From Acetobacter orleanensis (lineage in GTDB: Bacteria > Pseudomonadota > Alphaproteobacteria > Acetobacterales > Acetobacteraceae), in NCBI RefSeq assembly GCF_001581005.1, contig NZ_LHZV01000051.1, forward strand, positions 1-60,074: a DNA stretch of 60,074 nucleotides. The letters are read 5' to 3'. The notes beneath the pieces were generated by a model. That model did not search any database, had not been told where the DNA came from, and worked only from the letters and a program-made list of their open reading frames with translations. This document shows, in pieces, positions 46,094 to 55,007 of this stretch. Each line of letters starts with the position of its first letter. Position 1 is the first letter of the stretch. The translations under genes were made by a program, and so were the position numbers.

Positions 46094-46117
46094 TTATTTG
46101 AGGATGGACTCAAATAA
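46094..46117. promoter_or_regulatory. Operator-like palindrome 2 overlapping the TetR start codon
   Basis: TTATTTGAG (46094-46102) and CTCAAATAA (46109-46117) are a perfect 9-bp inverted repeat around a six-base centre that contains the ATG at 46104. Its centre is 29 bases from that of palindrome 1. It is probably an autoregulatory TetR operator. Confidence 0.75.
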
Positions 46118-46763
46118 GTCAAGAGCAAAACGGACACCTCTTCAGCCGCTACGCTCGGCCGGACGCCAGCGCGTCGAGGAACTGCTCGCGGCTGCGTCCG
46201 ACCTGATGGCGGAACGCGGTTACGAGGCGACGACCATGGCGGAGATCGCCGCGCGCGCCGGGGCGAAGATCGGCTCGCTCTATCGCTTCTTTCCGAACAA
46301 GGAGGCTGTGGCGGACGCTCTGGTGCAGCGGCATATCGCCATTCTGGAAGACGAATACGCAGCACTTGCCAAACGTGCGGCCACGCTTTCGCCGGAAGCG
46401 TTGGCGGATATCCTGATCGAACTGCTTGTCACGCTTCATCCGCGTGTGAAATCGCTGTCCGCCCTGATGGAGGCGCGGACTGACAAGATGGAGATCCGCG
46501 ACCGCGCGCGAGGTCATGCCGTGGCCGGAATTGCGGCGGCTCTGCGCGTGTGTGCGCCGGGACTGGATGAGGCGCTGGCGAAAGACATCGCGGCGGTCGT
46601 TCTGAACACCATGAAAGTCTTGCGCGGCATGCTCGCGAACGACGCGCCCACGACGTCGGGCGCGCCCGATGAGTTGCGGCGGATGAACCGACTTTATCTT
46701 TCCGACAGGCTGGCGCCGTTCCGGCGCGGTTCAGACAGCGCAACGGATGGAAAGACACGCTAA
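46104..46763 (+). CDS. TetR/AcrR family transcriptional regulator
   Basis: A 219-residue repressor. The N-terminal HTH is classic: ELLAAASDLMAERGYEATTMAEIAARAGAKIGSLYRFFPNKEAVADAL-like sequence over about residues 25-75. The C-terminal ligand and dimer domain is helix-rich. The frame is open to 45999, but ATG 46104 gives a normal N terminus (MDSNKSRAKR). This start lies within an operator-like palindrome, and AGGAG is 12 bases upstream. It probably represses itself and the divergent isochorismatase/MFS genes, released by the exported compound. Confidence 0.93.
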   Translation: MDSNKSRAKRTPLQPLRSAGRQRVEELLAAASDLMAERGYEATTMAEIAARAGAKIGSLYRFFPNKEAVADALVQRHIAILEDEYAALAKRAATLSPEALADILIELLVTLHPRVKSLSALMEARTDKMEIRDRARGHAVAGIAAALRVCAPGLDEALAKDIAAVVLNTMKVLRGMLANDAPTTSGAPDELRRMNRLYLSDRLAPFRRGSDSATDGKTR

Positions 46764-47082
46764 ATGCGAACCGGAGACGAAGCCACACTCTCCCGGTGTG
46801 ATGCGTCCTTCGACTGACGACGCGAGAGATCGGCCGCACTTGCGAAGTGCGAGATGCGCAGCGGCGGCTTCCGCCCTCATCTTGGACGTCTTGACGATTT
46901 TTGTAGTTTCCCGAAAGCTGACGTCGCCACACCCACGTCAATAGGCCAAGTTTGGGACTTTGCTGCCATTCGCAAGCCTAGTTCTAAATATCTGCTTTTG
47001 ATATGTAAGCTGCCGCGACGGCCAGCCAACTTTCTGCTTCTACGACAATATTGATTTACGCTTTGGCGGGGAGGGCCGCTGG
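46764..47082. other. Intergenic region after the TetR gene
   Basis: No gene seen in these 319 bases. A GCACTT/AAGTGC inverted repeat at 46836-46850 could end the TetR transcript but lacks a T-run. GCTGCCATTCGCA at 46962-46974 recurs inverted at 51061-51073. Confidence 0.5.
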
Positions 47083-48147
47083 CTAATCGCGATCCCAGCC
47101 CTTGCGGCCGTCACAATAATTGCAGCCCTTCCATTCGCTTCCCTCCATGTCACCGTTGCTACCTTCCCCGCACCAGCCACAGGCGCTGATGTGATCGGTA
47201 AGCTCAAGACATCCGGTACAGAGATAATGGTCATGGAAAGAGACGACGGTCTGATGTCCGTCGCAACGCGTGCAATTGGCCGGCGTGACCCGATCATAAT
47301 AATTGTCCGTAGTGACCGGATCGTCATCGACGATTTCAGCGATATCTGATGCATCAAAGACCGTGTCGCAGACTTCGCAGGTCGACGTTTCGTCGCCATC
47401 GGCTCGAAACTCCGCCGAACAATGGGTGCATTCCAGCGCGAGCCAGTGAGGTACGAAATGGCAGACATGGCATTTCGCGCAGTGAAGCTCGTGCAGTACG
47501 ACCGCCGTCTCGGCAGCCTCGAAACCGCATCGGCCACATGCCGCCAGCACCTTGCCTTCGCCCTTCAGGCTGGAAAGCTTCTCGGCGAGGCTGGTAAAAC
47601 GCGTCTGAAGATAGAGACGGTGTTCGGCAAACCGGCCGTCGAGCGCCTCTATGTCGAGGTCGAAGCGCTCAAATACATCCCGCCACTGGCCACCGATCAG
47701 GCCGACTAGTGCGTGCCACGCGTTGAGCTCCTCCATCGCGATCTGCTCGCGCACCACTGGATCGTCGATGTCCTGAAAAAAGTGGACCATCTTGTTGCGG
47801 TGCTTCCGTATGACGTCGAGCGTCTGGCGAACGCGGTCGGTGGGCGGGCTCCCCACGATCTTCGCAAGGCGCTGGCAAGCCTCCTCGAACGTGACCGATA
47901 CGAAATCGCCGCTCTCGAAGCTCGCCAGATCGGGCGTCTTACTCACGACCAGGCTCCAATGCTCCTCCAACAGCCGCGCTTTCAGAAACAGCTCGACAGC
48001 CGAATGAAAGGCGATGATTGAATGCTTCGGCCTTTCCTTGAACTCTTCCGTCGCAAGCGTCAGAAAATCGACGGCGTTTGCGACTAGGTCTCGCATCGGG
48101 TCGGGGCGCTTCGCCTTTGCGCGGGTCTTTTTATTACCAGAGGACAT
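47083..48147 (-). CDS. HEPN-like protein with C-terminal zinc ribbons
   Basis: A 354-residue protein in two parts. Residues about 18-180 are helical. They carry HSIIAFHSAVELFLKARLL (about 42-60), and then IRKHRNKMVHFF, which contains the R-x4-H signature (Arg117, His122) of HEPN RNases. Residues about 205-350 hold many CxxC pairs (for example CGRCG, CTHC, CEVC, CTRC, CTGC, CGWCG and CNYCDG), which suggest several zinc ribbons. HEPN domains are common in toxins and phage-defence proteins. ATG 48147 is chosen; a TTG at 48174 is an alternative. It is divergent, with 53 bases between starts, from a DUF3800-like gene. Confidence 0.7.
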   Translation of the reverse strand: MSSGNKKTRAKAKRPDPMRDLVANAVDFLTLATEEFKERPKHSIIAFHSAVELFLKARLLEEHWSLVVSKTPDLASFESGDFVSVTFEEACQRLAKIVGSPPTDRVRQTLDVIRKHRNKMVHFFQDIDDPVVREQIAMEELNAWHALVGLIGGQWRDVFERFDLDIEALDGRFAEHRLYLQTRFTSLAEKLSSLKGEGKVLAACGRCGFEAAETAVVLHELHCAKCHVCHFVPHWLALECTHCSAEFRADGDETSTCEVCDTVFDASDIAEIVDDDPVTTDNYYDRVTPANCTRCDGHQTVVSFHDHYLCTGCLELTDHISACGWCGEGSNGDMEGSEWKGCNYCDGRKGWDRD

Positions 48148-48200
48148 ACCGCTCTCTAACTCGAACCAGCGCAAACGAGAAGGAAGGATACAGTGCTAAC

Positions 48201-49306
48201 ATGCTCGACATCAATGTCATCCGCGACCCAGCGATCCTCTTAAACGGGCTGACCGGCCTCGACCGTGTTTTTACGCTCCATTACGATGAAACCAACAACA
48301 TTCGACGGCTCCACCTGACGCCGAACGGTCTGAACGTCCGGGCTCCCCAATGTTTCGTGCTGGGCGGAGTCGCTCACCTCGGCCCAGCGCCCGCCCTCGA
48401 TTTTGAGGAGTTGCGACAGGCCTTCCATCTCCAGAAATCATCGTTGGAACTGAAGCTGGAGCAGCTTGGCAAGGGCGACTTCCTGAGCCTGCTGAACGCA
48501 CCCAAGATCGGTGCCTTCCTCGATTGGCTATCCGCTGCCAATGTCTTCATACACTATCAGGTACTCGACCCGCTCTATTGGTCGATTGTCGATGTCATTG
48601 ACTCGATCATTGATGAACATGGCGCCCACGAACTCATGGCAATCGCGCCGCTTTTGAAAAACGATATCTTCACGCTGCTGCGGGACAGTCCTGGCGAGAC
48701 TGCGGAGTTTCTCGGCCGCTACAGCTATCTTGATGTCGGTCGAGCCAACCGGGCGTCCTTCATTGCAGAATTGCGCGACTTGCTCGAAGCGAGACGAGCT
48801 TGGTTTCCCGACTTCAATTTTCAGATGCTCAAGGGGTGCTGAAGATCGCGACGGGCCTAGAAAGCCTCCCCTATCTGGAGGACGAAACCGCCAATGTGCT
48901 GATTGACGGCTTCGGCAGCTTTTACCTGCACCGACTGTCGCTGTTCAAACATTCGGCGCACGTCCTCGACATCGAGAAGGTGATCCAGAGTTATCTGGCT
49001 GGCCTGAACCTCGCGGATGGTACTTCGCTGCTGACGAATTTCACCTTCGTCGACTCCCGGACTGTGCCCTGGGTGCAGGTTTCGGACGCCCTGACGGGCT
49101 TGCTCGGCAAAATGTTCATGTTCGCCGCCAATCACGACGTCAATGAGATTGGTGAAGCGCTATCCGGTCTGAACGACCGACAACGCACCACGCTCGACAC
49201 GCTCAGAAACCTGATCGAGCGAGCGATCGACGAATGCCAGGCCTTCGTCCACTACGTCATTTCGCTGGAGGACCAGCAGCGCGGATCGCTCATTCTCGGC
49301 TTCTAA
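48201..49306 (+). pseudogene. DUF3800-like protein gene with a frameshift
   Basis: The first frame runs from ATG 48201 to TGA at 48840-48842. The second continues from about 48837 to 49306. They join smoothly if one G is restored to the GGGG run at 48833-48836 (MLKG then VLKIATGLESLPYL). The N-terminal part has TLHYDETNNIRR and FVLGGVAHL (D-E near residue 28), and the second frame has VPWVQVSDALTGLLGKM, which parallels the DxE and QxxD segments of DUF3800 proteins, thought to have an RNase H-like fold. A sequencing error, a recent mutation or -1 frameshifting could explain the break. It is divergent from the HEPN gene. Confidence 0.65.
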
Positions 49307-49588
49307 TTAGGTCCAAGGCGGCATGTGGCTCGCAACGAGCTGGCAATGAATCAGGGATACAATCGTAAGGAGACCAATCACGGTCGGTCAATTCGATCAT
49401 CATGTGCGCCTTTTCCATGCTGCCGGGGTCATTTTTCTGCTCTTGATCTATAAGGGCCCCCGAGATCCCAAAAATTCAAACATATCTTAGGGCATTCCTA
49501 GAGCCTACAGACGACTCGGGACGGTGAATTTTGGCGTACCCCCCCCCACCGTCCCTTTCTCCCGATCATGCCGAGTCTGGCGGGGCCG
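49307..49588. other. Intergenic region after the DUF3800 gene
   Basis: No gene seen in 282 bases between two convergent genes. A C9 homopolymer occurs near 49,541-49,549, an error-prone tract. Confidence 0.5.
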
Positions 49589-50584
49589 TCACTTACCGCC
49601 GCTTGCAGCCAAGATCTTCGCAGCAATGGCGTCGATATAGGCTTCGATATCGTGCGCGCTGAAATCGACCGGGCTTAATTTCCTGGTGCGGAACGCTCTC
49701 ATGATCTTCCCGATGGCCCTCTCAGGCTGCACAGCAGGCTTGTCGTACTTTTCAAGATAGGTCGCCTCGAAATCCTCGTCGAACATCGGCGGGGTTTTCG
49801 GGACAGGATCTCCACGCACGACGAGGCGGTAGTGCGGCCGCGAGATGGCTTCCCAGATCACGCCCTTTCCGATCCGCGGCGTGCCAAAGGTAAAACTCGA
49901 CACCAAGCGCAGGTTTTTAACTCCGCTCCGATGCAACATGCCGCGATAGTCGTGCCAGGTGTCCGAGTGATATTGCCGCGCGAAATTGAGCGCCAAGGCG
50001 CCGCCGAGGCTATGACCGCAGACAATCAGATCGAGAGGTTTGCCATTCACACGCGATCTCGACTCAACATAGCTCTCAAGCAGTTGGACGACCGCTGGAT
50101 AGAGGTTGGCCGCAAGGCCCGTGAACCCCTTGTGCAGCGTATACCTCTTTTCGCCATGGCGGTCAGGCGGTGCAATTGCATCCCCGGCAAAGTTGTGGAT
50201 CCAGTCTTGCCAGTTGGCCGTACCACGAAAGGCCAGGACGAGCCGGTCCTCATCCCAGATCATGAGCGCGCCCGCACGATCCACTGCAAGCGTCCGATAG
50301 CCCCGCCGCGACTCAAAATCTTCCCGCGCCTCGCCTCCCTCGGGATCAATGGCCTGCTCGATCACCACCGATTGCGCGGCGAAGGAATCGGCAAAGCGCG
50401 AGGGAATGCGATCCTTATCTGCGTCATGAGGCAGTGTCGGATAAACACTGTAGGCTGCCCAAGCTGCCTTCGCGCAGAACAGCTCGGCCTCGTCGGAATG
50501 ACCCGAAGGGACATCCAGTTTTGGGAAGTCGGCGAGACTGACCCCGTAGCGCCGGTAGACGTCGTTTTCGATACCTGCGCTCAT
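49589..50584 (-). CDS. Class 3 lipase family alpha/beta hydrolase
   Basis: A 331-residue protein with the class 3 (fungal-type) lipase core. The oxyanion-side segment LVLAFRGTANWQDWIHNF lies at about residues 116-133. The nucleophile elbow is VCGHSLGGALALNFARQ (Ser about 196), followed by SFTFGTPRIG (about 234-243), the catalytic Asp in VVRGDPVPKTPP (about 260) and the candidate His in DFSAHDIEAYID near the C terminus (about 310). There is no signal peptide, so it is intracellular. Lipases of this kind also occur as membrane-targeting effectors in defence systems, and the neighbours make that possible here. Confidence 0.88.
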   Translation of the reverse strand: MSAGIENDVYRRYGVSLADFPKLDVPSGHSDEAELFCAKAAWAAYSVYPTLPHDADKDRIPSRFADSFAAQSVVIEQAIDPEGGEAREDFESRRGYRTLAVDRAGALMIWDEDRLVLAFRGTANWQDWIHNFAGDAIAPPDRHGEKRYTLHKGFTGLAANLYPAVVQLLESYVESRSRVNGKPLDLIVCGHSLGGALALNFARQYHSDTWHDYRGMLHRSGVKNLRLVSSFTFGTPRIGKGVIWEAISRPHYRLVVRGDPVPKTPPMFDEDFEATYLEKYDKPAVQPERAIGKIMRAFRTRKLSPVDFSAHDIEAYIDAIAAKILAASGGK

Positions 50585-51556
50585 TCAAAGCTACCCCAAT
50601 CAACAACCACTTCGCCATATTGAAAGCCGAGGCCTATGTCCAGACCGACTATCATGGCGATCGCGCGTCCGGCGCGCGATATCGCGGCAAAGACCCCGGA
50701 CCAATCCAGCTAACGCTGGCAGGCGTCACAGAAAAAAGTAAATCTGCTTGCCTGGACGATCCACCTTATTCGGGCAGTACAATCGATCGTCAGGCAAGGA
50801 TCATTAAATGCGGAAGCGTTCGGGAGGTCTGGCTTGGGGCGCCGCTTCGTGGCGCCTAGCCCAGATATGCGACGGTAGCACTTGGAAAGCCCCCCGATCG
50901 ATAATTAGGAATCGTGTGAACCGGCCGACGACGGCCTTAGCGCATGTTGCCGTCGGTCCGCTGAATGGTGTGCGAATGGCCAGTTCCGGGATGAGTAGAC
51001 ATTCAAGCGTCGACCACGGAATGGCTGGAGTTGGTCGGAAGCCGTCATGAACGTGAGCGCTGCGAATGGCAGCTTTCGGTCAGGCCTTCCCGACAACCGA
51101 CATTCCGTAATCCCCCCCCCTAAACTGTCTGTCTGCCCAGCAATATGGAACCAGACACGCGGCAGTTACCGTTCTGTCGAACATACAGCTTCCCATTAGC
51201 TACCCACCGAAGCGGACATTCGGTGAACTTATCGTGTTTGTGTTCACACGGTCGCCTTTCTCCTTGCCGCCCTCTCGCTCCTCTGGTGGAGAACCTATCG
51301 TCGAGGAAGGCATACACTCCCCATCACTCACATTGAAACCCAAACCAGTTCAATGAAGTTCATACCGCCAAGGCCAAAGGTCATGCTCAAGGTCGACCTT
51401 GACCAGTATGCTGTTACGGGCCAACCTATGTAAGACGCCTCGTCGAAGACATGTACGCTCTACGTGATCGTACGCCCGAGCAGTGGTAGCAGGATTTCTC
51501 CGGTCAGATCGACGCTCTGCTGTGCACCATGCCACTTCTAGCTTGAATCGTAAGCG
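50585..51556. other. 972-base non-coding region with repeat-like fragments
   Basis: No convincing gene on either strand. The stretch 51,000-51,240 contains short degenerate motifs of the ACATTCCGTAA / GACATTCGGTGAA kind (about 51098 and 51217) and GCGAATGGCAGC at 51062-51073. They resemble dispersed intergenic sequence I associate with sphingomonad genomes. A C9 run lies at 51112-51120. Confidence 0.5.
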
Positions 51557-52924
51557 ATGGACTACACGCAACTTCGCTCTTTATTGTCTCCGCTTATCAT
51601 CGCCTTAAAGGACGTCGGCCCGCGTTCTACGCTGCCGACGCTTTGCGAAGAATTGGGGTTGCCCGCGCCTGTTGCTAACGGCACCAAGCGTGATTGTATG
51701 GCCTCCAGTATTGAGGCCGTGGCCGACACCGATCTACCTGCAATTGCATGCAAGCTGTTGGATTTTCGTCCACCGGCTGCCGCGACCCGCAATCAGATCC
51801 AGGACCTTCTCTGGAGCGACAGAGGGGGGCCGTCGATCCCCAGGCGTTATCGGCGTGAGGTCGCTCGAAGACTCAATGGCGAGGAATTGTATGGGGACGC
51901 TAGCAGGTTCGATGACCTTCTGAATCGGTTGTGGATATTAGATACCGACGACTGGCTTCACGTAATGAGTGGCAAGCCCATAGGGTTGCGCGCGGACATT
52001 CAGCAGCACGTCCACCAGAATCCAGGGGACTGGTCGGTGGAAACGCTGTTCGACCAATTGGGTGCCTATGATGCTTCCGATCGCCGCTTTGCGCTGTTTC
52101 TTGAAGGACTGGCTTCCGCCGATGTGCGGCCCGACGAGGCAGCACAACGCCACTTTGTAGCGTGCGTTAACGAGATGTTGCGCAACTGCGGTGTTGAGTT
52201 GCGTGAGACTGATTTGGAGGGAGGTTACCCGGTCTTTTCGATCGTTTCATCGCACGCGGCAGTCAAAGGCCGACCGAAAAATCTTATCTTTGCCTCACCC
52301 GACAAGCCCGATCTACGTTTCCGCGATGCGCTGGATAATGACGTCGAGATCGTCACGAATGCCGATAAGGTGCTCGTTTATGACCGTCCCATTGGTAATG
52401 ATGGACTGCGCTGGAACGATCTGCAGCAGTGGTGGAGTGATACAGAGCAGATCGCTGATGCCGAGCAAGCCAAGCGCTCGCTGTATACGCGTCTCAAAGC
52501 CAGCTTGCCTCGCAACTCTCCGCCACAGACCTTGTTGTTCGAGGCCTTCTTTGAGGCGTTCCGCAGTGCCGTACCGAACTTGCCAGCACTGATACCGGAA
52601 GTATGGCTTCACTGGGATCCACTTACTGTCAAGGAGCGGGGGCCGGATGCACTTTTGCGCTTTCGCATGGACTTCCTGCTGCTGTTGCGGCAGGGGGTTC
52701 GGGTTGTCATCGAAGTGGACGGAAAGCACCACTACGCGGACAGCGTAGGAAATGCCGATGTGCAACGCTATGCACAGATGGTCCGGGGTGATCGCGAACT
52801 CAAACTTGCGGGCTATGAAGTCTTTCGCTTTGGAGCTGTGGAACTGCAGGCACCAGAAGCCAAGGCAAATGTGAAGACTTTCTTCGAGGCTTTGTTCAAG
52901 CGCTACGGTGTTCTAACAAGCTGA
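51557..52924 (+). CDS. AbiJ-like protein with C-terminal PD-(D/E)XK nuclease domain
   Basis: A 455-residue protein. The N-terminal part (about 1-150) has the look of the AbiJ N-terminal domain 3 type: LPTLCEELGLP, KRDCMASSIEAV, TRNQIQDLLWSD, RRYRREVARRL and FDDLLNRLWIL. The C-terminal part has RFRMDFLLLL (Asp372), then VVIEVDGKHHYAD (Glu386, Asp388, Lys390), and DRELKLAGYEVFRFGAVEL, the pattern of DUF559/restriction-like endonucleases. AbiJ proteins cause abortive infection. The architecture suggests a sensor fused to a DNase effector. No toxin partner or modification gene is adjacent. Confidence 0.78.
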   Translation: MDYTQLRSLLSPLIIALKDVGPRSTLPTLCEELGLPAPVANGTKRDCMASSIEAVADTDLPAIACKLLDFRPPAAATRNQIQDLLWSDRGGPSIPRRYRREVARRLNGEELYGDASRFDDLLNRLWILDTDDWLHVMSGKPIGLRADIQQHVHQNPGDWSVETLFDQLGAYDASDRRFALFLEGLASADVRPDEAAQRHFVACVNEMLRNCGVELRETDLEGGYPVFSIVSSHAAVKGRPKNLIFASPDKPDLRFRDALDNDVEIVTNADKVLVYDRPIGNDGLRWNDLQQWWSDTEQIADAEQAKRSLYTRLKASLPRNSPPQTLLFEAFFEAFRSAVPNLPALIPEVWLHWDPLTVKERGPDALLRFRMDFLLLLRQGVRVVIEVDGKHHYADSVGNADVQRYAQMVRGDRELKLAGYEVFRFGAVELQAPEAKANVKTFFEALFKRYGVLTS

Positions 52925-53291
52925 TAACCCATCTCCATGGTAACCTGGCAAGCCTTTGGGAAGAACAGGGCGGGAGTTCCTGAAGTCTAGTTGCTTGTTC
53001 GGTAGCTGTCCAACAGGAATATCAGTGCTGCGAACGGCTTCTTTCGATCCCCCGTTTCCAATGGCAGACATTCTGCTTGCCCCCCATTGCAGCCATTCCC
53101 AAGAATATGGTGGCTCTATTCGACGCCAGCCGACACATAGTGCCTGGCAGACAGATGCTGGCAGCACAGTACGATCCAGAAGGAAGATAACGTAGTGCTT
53201 CTCCTTACCAAAGGAGTCAGAAATCTGTCAGGACTTTGAGTGGATGTCGAAATCACTCACACCATGAAGCTGAGGAGCAAAAGCCCCTCGC
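52925..53291. other. Intergenic region at the end of the GC-rich block
   Basis: No gene seen in these 367 bases between the AbiJ-like gene and a convergent methyltransferase gene. Composition shifts back towards that of the right flank, so one edge of the acquired block probably lies here. Confidence 0.45.
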
Positions 53292-54053
53292 TCATCCAAC
53301 ACGCCTGAAAAAAACGGAATGCGCAGGCTGCGTTGTTTTGTGCCGTCGCAGAGGTATAAAGCCGTACTGCTTAAAGAGCATGGTCAGATTGGTTTCATTA
53401 AACCATTGCAGATGCTCCGGCGGACAGATATCGGGCCATGCCGCCAGATTCTGCGGTGTAGCCCGGTGGCCCGCATCCGGTGCAGAGAGATAGACAACCG
53501 CGTTTGGCCGTGTGATGGCCCGAAGGGTTTCCATGAACATCACAGGACTTCTCAGATGCTCCAGCAATTCTGACGAAAACACAAAATCAAAGCGCAGCTC
53601 CCGTTTTGCAAAGGCTTCAATATCCTCGGCAAAAAACCTCTGCTCTGGAAAACTGCGCCGTGCAAAGGCAATGCTGTTCTCGCTCAGATCAACCCCCGTG
53701 CCACTTCGCGCAAAACGACACAGAGCCGACAGCATGTGTCCACCGCCACACCCCAGATCCACTATGTCACGATGATACACATATGGAATAAACCACAGAC
53801 TCCGCCAGAATGCGCGCCACCGGCGGGAGCGATCCTTGGGATAGAAATCCGCACACGCGCCCCGGTAGGTCGTCGCATAATAGGCGGCGATAACCGCCTC
53901 AGTCGGCATGGGATCAACAAACAGGAACGCGCAGTTTGAACAGCGCACAATCCTGTAACCATTCTTCTCAAGCTGTGGGTGACACACAGCGTGACACACT
54001 GGACACGTCACAGCAGGACGCACCGAGACATCAGGCATCGGGGAGAAATCCAT
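53292..54053 (-). CDS. Class I SAM-dependent methyltransferase with N-terminal zinc site
   Basis: A 253-residue protein. The N terminus has CPVCHAVCHP and IVRCSNCAFLF (about residues 17-47), a four-cysteine zinc-binding site typical of sugar or lipid methyltransferases of the Methyltransf_11/12 type. SAM motif I is IVDLGCGGGHML (about 97-108). GVDLSENSIAFARRSF, DFVFSSELLEHLRSP and a C-terminal HLQWFNETNLTMLFKQYGF follow. The ATG at 54053 has a weak site and M6 is an alternative. It probably methylates a sugar or polyketide-like substrate; the target is not known. Confidence 0.85.
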   Translation of the reverse strand: MDFSPMPDVSVRPAVTCPVCHAVCHPQLEKNGYRIVRCSNCAFLFVDPMPTEAVIAAYYATTYRGACADFYPKDRSRRWRAFWRSLWFIPYVYHRDIVDLGCGGGHMLSALCRFARSGTGVDLSENSIAFARRSFPEQRFFAEDIEAFAKRELRFDFVFSSELLEHLRSPVMFMETLRAITRPNAVVYLSAPDAGHRATPQNLAAWPDICPPEHLQWFNETNLTMLFKQYGFIPLRRHKTTQPAHSVFFRRVG

Positions 54054-54140
54054 TTTTTCAACTGGAGATTATTGTGAGGACATCGGTCGCAACGAGAGAC
54101 TGGATGTCCTCACAGCACAGCTTTCCTACTGGAAAACCGT

Positions 54141-54644
54141 TTAGCCGTGGAATGTTCTCAGGAATTTATACTGATGTGTCGGACCATCCCATCTCCAGAC
54201 AGGCTGTGTGCTGCCCGGTTGCCCAAAAGACAGATCATGCACGCCATCCTGTGTGGTCGACAGAACGGTTATATCGACAGCACCATTGTGCCAGACAACC
54301 CGATTGTCACGATCGAGAACAGTGAGTTCACCCCCTGTCTGCCCCCAACATGAATCTGGATCATAGGTCACGGTCGCACCCTGCAGAACACCACCAAGAT
54401 CAAGATGTAGAACGCCGATCCTGTTCCGGTTCCCACAGACATTTTTATATCCGTGTGCGGTTTTTTCCAGATCAGGAACATGCCGCAATACGGCATCATC
54501 TTTTGCTGTTGCAACAGGCAGGTCACTGCCCGGATAGCTTTTTAACTCGTGAAACGCCGTTCCCGCATCCTGTGCCTGCGCTGTCGACACCAGACCACTG
54601 GCCGCACAGAGCATGAGAGACAGAGTTATCATTTTTCTTGTCAT
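54141..54644 (-). CDS. Exported hypothetical protein (167 aa)
   Basis: A signal peptide is clear (MTRKMITLSLMLCAASGL then STAQAQD, cleavage near residue 25). The mature part has two cysteines (VCGNRNRIG and DSCWGQTG) and a Trp/His-rich C terminus (VWRWDGPTHQYKFL). AGGA lies nine bases upstream of the ATG. It follows a small membrane-protein cluster on the same strand. No family is recognised. Confidence 0.75.
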   Translation of the reverse strand: MTRKMITLSLMLCAASGLVSTAQAQDAGTAFHELKSYPGSDLPVATAKDDAVLRHVPDLEKTAHGYKNVCGNRNRIGVLHLDLGGVLQGATVTYDPDSCWGQTGGELTVLDRDNRVVWHNGAVDITVLSTTQDGVHDLSFGQPGSTQPVWRWDGPTHQYKFLRTFHG

Positions 54645-54719
54645 TTTCTATTTTCCTGTAATCGTATTTTAGAAATAGCGTCTCATTGGTCGGCTGGATG
54701 AGAGGTCCCTGCCCTCTCG

Positions 54720-55007
54720 TCACTCCACACCGTAGAGCTGACGCCTGTGAGCATCAGCGTCGCATTTCTTGCGCACTTCTTTAACGCTCCCCCACAGGCC
54801 GATCCCTGCAGCAAAGGCAATGAAGGGGTGCCACCAAAGTCCAATCGCAACACCACACAGAACCTGCCCCATCACACTGCCATGCTGTGCGATCCGGTAT
54901 TCTTCTCTGTGCTTGGCTTCAATTTCCCCGAATTCGGCTTCATACTCGGCCCGACGCTGCTCCAGCCGACTGGAAGACTGCGCGCCAGATGCATCGTGCT
55001 CACCCAT
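54720..55007 (-). CDS. Small membrane protein (95 aa), phage/plasmid-like
   Basis: A charged N-terminal half (SRLEQRRAEYEAEFGEIEAKHREEYR, about residues 13-38, broken here only in description) is probably a coiled coil. It is followed by a hydrophobic segment (about 48-73, VMGQVLCGVAIGLWWHPFIAFAAG in the sequence) and a basic tail. The ATG at 55007 has GAGGTG close upstream, and the frame extends to 55037 without such a site. It overlaps the end of the 45-residue ORF by eight bases, so the two are probably coupled. Confidence 0.6.
   Translation of the reverse strand: MGEHDASGAQSSSRLEQRRAEYEAEFGEIEAKHREEYRIAQHGSVMGQVLCGVAIGLWWHPFIAFAAGIGLWGSVKEVRKKCDADAHRRQLYGVE

Noticed and set aside
50620..51050. 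Short frames on the + strand in the 972-base gap
   Set aside because: No ribosome sites, composition like the surrounding non-coding DNA, and no protein family.
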